From contig CAJVYT010000102.1 in NCBI GenBank assembly GCA_913009765.1, forward strand, positions 1 through 11,687: DNA of 11,687 nucleotides, in the 5' to 3' direction. The position numbers and the translations under genes were made by a program. Below the pieces are notes generated by a model that saw only the letters and a list, made by a program, of their open reading frames with translations, did not search any database and was not told the DNA's origin. The DNA comes from an uncultured candidate division Zixibacteria bacterium (GTDB lineage Bacteria; Zixibacteria; MSB-5A5; GN15; FEB-12). This document shows, one piece after another, positions 5,879 to 11,687 of this stretch. How positions within the stretch are numbered: position 1 is the stretch's first letter; the number at the start of each line of letters is the position of its first letter.

Positions 5879-8557
5879 TTGAATAAACTTCTTATGAAGT
5901 TATCATTATACATAGTATTTTTACTGATGTTTTTTTTAACTTCACAAATAAAAGCCGGTGTCACCGGAAAGGTTTCAGGAATAGTTCTTGATTCTCAAGA
6001 TGATGAACCTATTGTTGGGGCAACAGTTCGAGTGCTGGGTACAAATATCGCAACTCAGACTGATATGGATGGAGAATATTTTATTATAAATATTCCAAGT
6101 GGTAAATATGATGTTTCTGTAACATCTATAGGTTTTGAAACAGTAACAAAGATAGATGTACGGGTATTAGTAGATTTGACTACTCCTGTTGATTTTTCGG
6201 TAAATGAAAAGACTATTTATATTAGTAATAAAATTGAAGTGGTCGCTGAGAATCCTATTATTCAAAGAGATCTAACAGCTTCGAAAATTATTTTCACATC
6301 AGAACGTCTTCAGCAGCTTCCCAATATTATATCTGTTCAGTCAGTATTAACAAATTATCCCGGTGTTGTTATTGGACGGGATGAAGATTTACATGTTCGT
6401 GGCGGTCGTTCCGGACAAGTTTCGTTTTATTTTGACGGTTTTTCCGTTCAAGATCCATTTGTAGCGAATTCGGGTATTCGTATAATGCCAAATGCTTTGT
6501 CAGAATTATCATTAACATCCGGTGGGTATACCGCAGAATATGGTGAAGCTCTTTCCGGTGTGGTAAGTGCAGTGACTCGTGAGGGCGGTTCCAAATACAG
6601 AGGTTCTTTGAAAATGTATGAAGGAATGACTCGTGCATATAATGTTAAGACAGGCGAATGGGCAGCATTAAATAGAAATGGCAACAAATCAGCATCTGTG
6701 TTATTATCCGGTCCGATACCATATTTGAACAAACAATCGAATAATTTCTCATTTGCCGGTGAATATTTACATGACCCGTCATCACTACCTCATAATGGGG
6801 TTGCCTCATATACCGGGACAGCTAAATTCTCTTTACAGCCAATATCTAAAGTGAGATTGATTTCTAACTTAACATATTATAGTGCTGAGGGAGAAGTTTA
6901 TAATCATCGTGATGTCAATGGAGTCTCCTATGATATGAATCTTGATGGTTTACCAAGTTTTAAAAAAGAAGCATATTTGATTGGGCTATCAGGGAATTAT
7001 CATTTTAATGAAAAGATGATTATTACCACAAGATATAATCATTTTTACACGAACACAAAAACAGCACCTCAACGTTTATTTGATACGTATTGGAATGAAT
7101 GGGATGGGTATTCTGAAGATGATAATGGTCTATATAATGGTACTATTCAAGACGATAACTATCTTGGTGCAAGAGATTATACAAATCCATCTGAATTAGT
7201 AGGATTTACATCAGGTAGCAACTATGACCCGACTTTTCGTGATAGAGAATCCGCTTATAATGCTCTTCATATGAGTGTTATAAATCAAATAGATAAGAAT
7301 AATCAGATAAAAGCAGGTTTTGAATATAGAAAATATGATGTTAGCTGGGATTTTAAGCAGTTTTATAATAACCAGCCTTATGGTGAAAAATATAATTCTA
7401 AACCGGCATATTTCTCATTATTTTTGCAAGATAAATTAGAATATGATTTTTATATTATAAATTTAGGATTGCGTTATGATTATCGTAAAGATAATGTTTC
7501 ATACAGCTATTTTAAATCAGACGGCGAATCAATTATAAAGCAGGCAAAAAGCATATCTAATATTTCTCCTCGTTTTGGAATCTCATTCCCGATATCTGAT
7601 CGTTCAGTTATGCATTTTAACTATGGTGTATATTATCAAGTTCCGCGATTTACTTATTTGTATACGAACTTACAGGGTGATGTTACAACAGGATTCCCAC
7701 TTTTGGGTAACCCTGATTTAAAGCCTGAACGGACGACATCGTATGAAATAGGTCTCAATCACTTGCTTTCTGACGACCTTCGGATTGATATAACAGTGTA
7801 TGATAAAGATATACATGATCTCGTGACGACAAGAACTTTGGAAAGTACAGTCCCTTCATTACAAAATGTAACAACATTTACCAATGAAGATTATGGGTCG
7901 TCAAAGGGAATTGATGTTCAGATAGAAAAACTACCGGGCAATGGATTGATGTCTGCTTCGGTTTCTTATGGGTATATGATAGCAAATGGTAATGGTTCAA
8001 CAGCGTATGATCCATATTATAGTTTTTTAACTTCAGTGACAGATACTATTGCTCCTGTTTCTGAATTTCCTCTTGATTTTGATCAAAGACATACCTTAAC
8101 AGCGGTTTTAGATTTCAGAGTACCTGAAAATTATAAAGCTCAACTTTTTGGATTACAGATACCTACAAACTGGGGAATTGGTTTTGTAGGTAATTATGGT
8201 TCAGGATTACCATATACAATTACTGATGAAAAGAATAATCGAGTTGGAGGCAGAAATGAAGGACGTCTTCCATCTCATTATACTGTTGATATGAAGTTTA
8301 TGAAAAATTTTGTAATTAGCCAAAGCAGATATAAGTTATCATTTTTTGTCGAGGTTGATAATCTATTTGATAAACGAAATGTAATAGATGTCTATACAAA
8401 TACCGGAAGACCAGATGAAGATGGTAATCCTACAACTGCTTTGAATTCTTCTATGAGTCAAGCAGAAGTAGATTATTTTGACAGTCTTTATGATAAAGAC
8501 CCAACCCATTATTCAAGACCCCGAACAATACGTACTGGGTTAGAATTTAATTTCTAA
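5879..8557 (+). CDS. TonB-dependent outer-membrane receptor with carboxypeptidase-regulatory-like domain
   Basis: 892 aa from the TTG at 5879. Signal peptide 1-26 (cleavage after QIKA). Residues about 31-110 form a carboxypeptidase regulatory-like beta domain (GIVLDSQDDEPIVGATVRV, DMDGEYFIINIPSGKYDV), as in SusC-type receptors. The plug follows at about 130-240, with HVRGGRSGQVSFYFDGF and the closing EYGEALSGVVSAVTREGG. The rest is a beta-barrel rich in aromatic strands, ending in LEFNF with the terminal Phe typical of outer-membrane barrels. It should import a ligand using TonB energy; the ligand is unknown. No SusD-like lipoprotein gene is adjacent; instead the T9SS-type cargo gene follows after 14 bp. 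Longer versions starting at 5819 or 5858 are possible but would bury the signal peptide behind 20 or 7 extra residues. Confidence 0.92.
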   Translation: MNKLLMKLSLYIVFLLMFFLTSQIKAGVTGKVSGIVLDSQDDEPIVGATVRVLGTNIATQTDMDGEYFIINIPSGKYDVSVTSIGFETVTKIDVRVLVDLTTPVDFSVNEKTIYISNKIEVVAENPIIQRDLTASKIIFTSERLQQLPNIISVQSVLTNYPGVVIGRDEDLHVRGGRSGQVSFYFDGFSVQDPFVANSGIRIMPNALSELSLTSGGYTAEYGEALSGVVSAVTREGGSKYRGSLKMYEGMTRAYNVKTGEWAALNRNGNKSASVLLSGPIPYLNKQSNNFSFAGEYLHDPSSLPHNGVASYTGTAKFSLQPISKVRLISNLTYYSAEGEVYNHRDVNGVSYDMNLDGLPSFKKEAYLIGLSGNYHFNEKMIITTRYNHFYTNTKTAPQRLFDTYWNEWDGYSEDDNGLYNGTIQDDNYLGARDYTNPSELVGFTSGSNYDPTFRDRESAYNALHMSVINQIDKNNQIKAGFEYRKYDVSWDFKQFYNNQPYGEKYNSKPAYFSLFLQDKLEYDFYIINLGLRYDYRKDNVSYSYFKSDGESIIKQAKSISNISPRFGISFPISDRSVMHFNYGVYYQVPRFTYLYTNLQGDVTTGFPLLGNPDLKPERTTSYEIGLNHLLSDDLRIDITVYDKDIHDLVTTRTLESTVPSLQNVTTFTNEDYGSSKGIDVQIEKLPGNGLMSASVSYGYMIANGNGSTAYDPYYSFLTSVTDTIAPVSEFPLDFDQRHTLTAVLDFRVPENYKAQLFGLQIPTNWGIGFVGNYGSGLPYTITDEKNNRVGGRNEGRLPSHYTVDMKFMKNFVISQSRYKLSFFVEVDNLFDKRNVIDVYTNTGRPDEDGNPTTALNSSMSQAEVDYFDSLYDKDPTHYSRPRTIRTGLEFNF

Positions 8558-8571
8558 GCCGGGAGAAAAAA

Positions 8572-11286
8572 ATGAGAAAGAAAAATTATACAGTTATTAT
8601 TTTCAACATTATTTTCATGTTTTTGATTATCTCAGTAGTGAGTGCAAGACAATTGCAAAAACAAACTTTGCCCAAAGATGGAACAACACAAATATCATTG
8701 TCTCCTGGGTTTAATACTGTTGATCAGATAACACAGAATCATGGTAATATAGCAACAACGATTGATAACTATGGGTATGTTGGGGGTTATTCTCATCTCG
8801 GAAGACCATCGGGAGAGTGGCCGAGAAATTCCGGTCATAGCTATTTAGCAGAAATAAGATATTGGATGGGTGCGACAATGCCAAATGGTGATACTGCTGT
8901 TGCGAACTCATATGATGATTTTCAAGCGATGGAAATGCCTAACAATGGTGTCGATGAATATAAAATATATCTTTCAACCGATACAACAAGATATTACAAC
9001 TACGACAATACTGATACTGTTGGTTTAGGCGAAAGCCGTCCGGCGTATGGCTGGAGAGTGTGGAATGAAAATCTTGCGACTTGGGATTATAACCAAAAAT
9101 TTAATACTTTAGCGGCAGGTTTTACAGAAGGCGGACCAACATCGGAACAAGATTCTTATTATCGTTTTAATGATGCGGCATCGGGAACATCACTGATGGG
9201 ACTTGAGTTAACTCAATCTGCTTATCAGTGGAATTTCTGTTATAATGAAGATTTTATGTTTGTCGTATTAGATATTACAAATACCTCAGCAAACGATTAT
9301 ACTGATTTTGCCTTTGGACTCTATGTCGATTTAGATGTAGGGGGAGAAGACGGAACCGGTGAAAATGGTCGTCTTAATGATGCTGTTGTGTATGATACCG
9401 CCAACGGATGGGCGTATAATTATGATGCTGTCGGATATGACCCCGGTTGGGATGCCAAAACCGGTATTATGGGAACTAAACTTTTAGAAACCCCAAATAA
9501 TGTCGGGATGACAGCTTTTCGTACAGACGATTGGGCAGTGCTGCCAAATGATGATCCCGGTAAATTTGCGATGATTAACTCATCGCAATACGATACACCG
9601 CTTGCACCAACTGACCAGTTTTATATTCAAGCTGTGCGGGGAATAACTCTTGCCGCAGGTCAAACTGTTCGTGTTGTCTATGCATTAATCGGTGCTGAAG
9701 ATTCATTAGATTTCGTACAAAATGCTGAAGCCGTACAAACATTATATGATGGATTTTATGTCGGACCGGCTCCGCCGCAGATTCCTACTTTGAGTGTTCG
9801 AGCAGGTGATGAAAAAGTTTATCTTGAATGGAATGATGCCGCTGAAAGTTCTGTTGATCCACTTTCGGGTTCTACTGACTTTGCCGGATATAAACTGTAT
9901 CGTTCAATAGATCTTGGAAAAACCTGGGGGGCAGTTGATGAAAGTAATACAAATAATTGCCTACAACTTGATTATGAAACTGTTTCAAACTATTCGGTGA
10001 GTAGTCCGGGGGATCCGATACCTCATTCATATATTGATACAAATCTTTATAATGAAGTTGAATATTGGTATTGTTTAGCTGCCTATGATCAGGGAGATTC
10101 ATTAACCAATGGAGACCCTTTACAAAATGGTTTTGGTGTTGCCGGTTCGGCTCTGAATGTTGTAAGAGTAACTCCGCGAAGTGACCCCGCAGGATATTTT
10201 GAAGCTGCTTCGACAACCGAACATCAATACAATGGGTCAGAAACACCATCTGACGGAGAAGTTTTCCCAATTGTTTTTGACTGGAATGCAATGATAGATG
10301 GTGACTATAAAGTTATTTTTGAAGATACTCCGGAAGCAACCCATTGGTCTTTAATCAATACAACTACATCAGATACTGTCTTAACACAACAAACTCTTAT
10401 GAATAGTGAAGACCCCGGAATGTTCGATGTTGTGAATGGTATTCGGGTTGTTGTGAATGACGGTGATGTTGCACCAACCTCTTATGGTCAAACGGTTGGT
10501 GATACTAACTTGGTCATGGAGACGTTCTATGGAGTAGGGATGAATAATTTTTTCAGTTCAGATATGACATTTGGTCATGAGCATTTCCGTTCGACGTATG
10601 AACTTCGCTATACCGGTGATTCAACCTTAGCTGCCTGGATATTTGACGGCTATTATGGTTCAGATTATCCGTACTGGGTTCCATTTGAAATATGGAACAC
10701 ATCAACAAATCAACGGGTTTCCTTGGCAGTATATGATTTTAACAACGATGATATTTGGGAGCCGTACGATTTATTACAGATTGTAAACTATCCTTATGAT
10801 TCGACTCAATCAGTTGCCGCAGCATCGTTCCCGTATTATTACAGTTGGCTTATCGGTTTTGATGATGCCGTGTATAATCCGCAAGTAGGGGATGTGTATA
10901 CTATTGAAGGGGCTTCATTGAATAGTCCTCAGGATGAATTCCTGTTTAAAATTAGCAATGGTATCAATAGCCAAACTGCCGGTGAAGAATTGAAAAATAT
11001 AAAAGTGGTACCTAATCCGTATTTTGTATCGTATGAATCAATCGTGGAGCAGGTTCATGATATGAACACAGCCTTGCATTTTATAAATTTACCGGATGAA
11101 TGTACAATAAGAATTTATAATCTTGCCGGAGATTTAGTTAAAACAATCGAGCATGATAAAGTTGGAGGAGATGCTGTTTGGAATTTACTTTCAGTAAACA
11201 ACCAACTGGTTGCCTCGGGTGTATATTTTTATCATGTTGAGTCGCCCTATGGTGAATTTCTTGGACGATTTGCGGTCGTGAAGTAG
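8572..11286 (+). CDS. Exported surface protein with FnIII-like domain and T9SS type A sorting domain
   Basis: 904 aa. Signal peptide about 1-25 (cleavage after VVSA), no lipobox. The N-terminal 370 residues are a beta-rich, aromatic and Asp/Gly-rich region of no function I can name; the style (WMGATMPNGDT, DITNTS, DLDVGG) resembles uncharacterised surface proteins of FCB candidate phyla. A fibronectin III-like domain spans about 401-510 (VYLEWNDAAE, GYKLYRS, YWYCLAAYDQGD). Residues 806-904 form the C-terminal sorting domain: VVPNPYF, TIRIYNLAGDLVKTIEHD, ASGVYFYHVES, ending FAVVK. Such domains send proteins through type IX secretion, where they are usually removed and the cargo anchored at the cell surface or released. 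No catalytic motif was found. GGGAG lies 6 bases before the ATG. It is 14 bp from the receptor gene and 13 bp from the PorV-like gene, so the three probably act together. Confidence 0.88.
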   Translation: MRKKNYTVIIFNIIFMFLIISVVSARQLQKQTLPKDGTTQISLSPGFNTVDQITQNHGNIATTIDNYGYVGGYSHLGRPSGEWPRNSGHSYLAEIRYWMGATMPNGDTAVANSYDDFQAMEMPNNGVDEYKIYLSTDTTRYYNYDNTDTVGLGESRPAYGWRVWNENLATWDYNQKFNTLAAGFTEGGPTSEQDSYYRFNDAASGTSLMGLELTQSAYQWNFCYNEDFMFVVLDITNTSANDYTDFAFGLYVDLDVGGEDGTGENGRLNDAVVYDTANGWAYNYDAVGYDPGWDAKTGIMGTKLLETPNNVGMTAFRTDDWAVLPNDDPGKFAMINSSQYDTPLAPTDQFYIQAVRGITLAAGQTVRVVYALIGAEDSLDFVQNAEAVQTLYDGFYVGPAPPQIPTLSVRAGDEKVYLEWNDAAESSVDPLSGSTDFAGYKLYRSIDLGKTWGAVDESNTNNCLQLDYETVSNYSVSSPGDPIPHSYIDTNLYNEVEYWYCLAAYDQGDSLTNGDPLQNGFGVAGSALNVVRVTPRSDPAGYFEAASTTEHQYNGSETPSDGEVFPIVFDWNAMIDGDYKVIFEDTPEATHWSLINTTTSDTVLTQQTLMNSEDPGMFDVVNGIRVVVNDGDVAPTSYGQTVGDTNLVMETFYGVGMNNFFSSDMTFGHEHFRSTYELRYTGDSTLAAWIFDGYYGSDYPYWVPFEIWNTSTNQRVSLAVYDFNNDDIWEPYDLLQIVNYPYDSTQSVAAASFPYYYSWLIGFDDAVYNPQVGDVYTIEGASLNSPQDEFLFKISNGINSQTAGEELKNIKVVPNPYFVSYESIVEQVHDMNTALHFINLPDECTIRIYNLAGDLVKTIEHDKVGGDAVWNLLSVNNQLVASGVYFYHVESPYGEFLGRFAVVK

Positions 11287-11291
11287 AGGAG
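11285..11291 (+). promoter_or_regulatory. Ribosome binding site that sets the PorV-like start
   Basis: AGAGGAG overlaps the TAG stop of the preceding gene and lies 8 bases before ATG 11300. The in-frame GTG at 11291 overlaps this site itself and so cannot be its start. Confidence 0.7.
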
Positions 11292-11299
11292 TGAAAAAA

Positions 11300-11488
11300 A
11301 TGAAAAAAATATCTCTTGTGTTGTTTATGTATCTCTTCATCTTTTGTTCTGTTTCTGCTGAATTTAGCAAAGTCGGTTCAAGCGGTGCTCAATTTTTGAA
11401 AATAGGAGTCGGTTCCAAATATCAAGGTTCAGGGGAAGCATCTGTTGCTTTTGTAGATGATGCCTATGCGATGTATTGGAATCCTGCC
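11300..11488 (+). CDS. PorV/PorQ-family outer-membrane protein, N-terminal fragment (3' end cut by adapter)
   Basis: The first 63 codons are present. Residues 1-20 are a signal peptide (MKKISLVLF...SVSA). The mature start AQFLKIGVGSKYQGSGEASVAFVDDAYAMYWNPA matches the PorV/PorQ (UPF0164-like) N-terminus: a GxG segment, a GEA/S turn, the DDAxAxYWNPA motif. Family members are FadL-like barrels; PorV carries type IX secretion cargo from the translocon to the attachment machinery. Finding it 13 bp after a sorting-domain cargo gene fits that role, but many FCB genomes encode several paralogues and which one this is cannot be told from 63 residues. The family is usually over 300 aa, so most is missing. 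The residues after NPA in the open frame (RSEEHTSELQSH) are translated adapter. Confidence 0.85.
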
Positions 11489-11554
11489 AGATCGGAAGAG
11501 CACACGTCTGAACTCCAGTCACACTGATATATCTCGTATGCCGTCTTCTGCTTG
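11489..11554 (+). other. Illumina TruSeq indexed adapter (contaminant)
   Basis: The A at 11489 is the ligation A-tail. GATCGGAAGAGCACACGTCT onward to 11522 is the TruSeq read 2 side, 11523-11530 (ACTGATAT) is the index position, and 11531-11554 is the P7 end finishing TCTGCTTG. From memory the barcode corresponds to TruSeq index 25. The genomic insert ends at 11488. Confidence 0.98.
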
Positions 11555-11687
11555 AAAAAAAAAAATATATCTATCTTCTTTTTTTTTTTTCTTCTATTTC
11601 TTTTCTCTTTTTTCATTTCATCCATAGCCATACCATCCTATCACTACATCACACAAACCACCCATATACGTGTATACGCTCCTATAA
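11555..11687. other. Sequencing noise outside the 3' adapter
   Basis: A run of 11 A (11555-11565) follows the adapter end, then pyrimidine-rich low-complexity sequence. It lies beyond the library molecule and has no biological meaning. Confidence 0.9.

Noticed and set aside
9872..10291. 139-codon - strand open frame opposite the cargo gene
   Set aside because: It is antisense to the FnIII-like region, His/Gln-rich through reverse reading of Asn/Asp/Thr codons, with no supporting start site.
11291..11299. GTG at 11291 as the start of the PorV-like gene
   Set aside because: It overlaps the ribosome binding site; ATG 11300 has proper spacing and a clean signal peptide.
11566..11687. Pyrimidine-rich tract as a regulatory or repeat element
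   Set aside because: It follows a complete adapter and a poly-A run, so it is read-off noise.

Overview
The real insert runs from about 175 to 11488. Both ends are Illumina library sequence: a P5/universal adapter (117-174) preceded by G-rich noise (1-116), and an indexed TruSeq adapter (11489-11554) followed by low-complexity noise (11555-11687). The window is therefore a metagenome-style contig whose two outermost genes are cut at the adapter junctions. The insert is AT-rich and densely coded. It encodes Gram-negative surface features (TonB-dependent receptor, type IX secretion sorting domain, PorV/PorQ-family protein). This points to the FCB superphylum (Bacteroidota, Ignavibacteriota, Calditrichota, Marinimicrobia, Cloacimonadota or relatives). 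The sequence alone does not let me choose a phylum.

Layout: (1) 175-411, + strand, the C-terminal 78 codons of orotate phosphoribosyltransferase (pyrE). (2) 408-5495, - strand, a tight five-gene signalling operon. In transcription order it encodes an ABC_sub_bind-type periplasmic binding protein, a membrane histidine kinase with a CHASE8-like sensor region, two stand-alone receiver proteins, and a soluble receiver-GAF-histidine kinase hybrid. Gaps are -4, 20, 11 and 0 bp. (3) 5496-5878, a divergent, AT-rich, non-coding region with one short perfect palindrome. (4) 5879-11488, + strand, an outer-membrane operon: TonB-dependent receptor with an N-terminal carboxypeptidase-regulatory-like domain, a 904-aa exported protein with a fibronectin III-like domain and a T9SS type A C-terminal sorting domain, and the start of a PorV/PorQ-family protein. 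Gaps are 14 and 13 bp.

Working model (inference): the binding protein, which has no permease or ATPase beside it, presents a ligand to the membrane kinase. The signal then passes through several receivers and a second kinase. No DNA-binding or enzymatic output domain is encoded here, so the final output lies elsewhere or works by protein contact. The divergently transcribed receptor/cargo/PorV operon is the obvious candidate target, but nothing in the sequence proves that link. No RNA genes, CRISPR arrays, insertion sequences or phage genes were seen.
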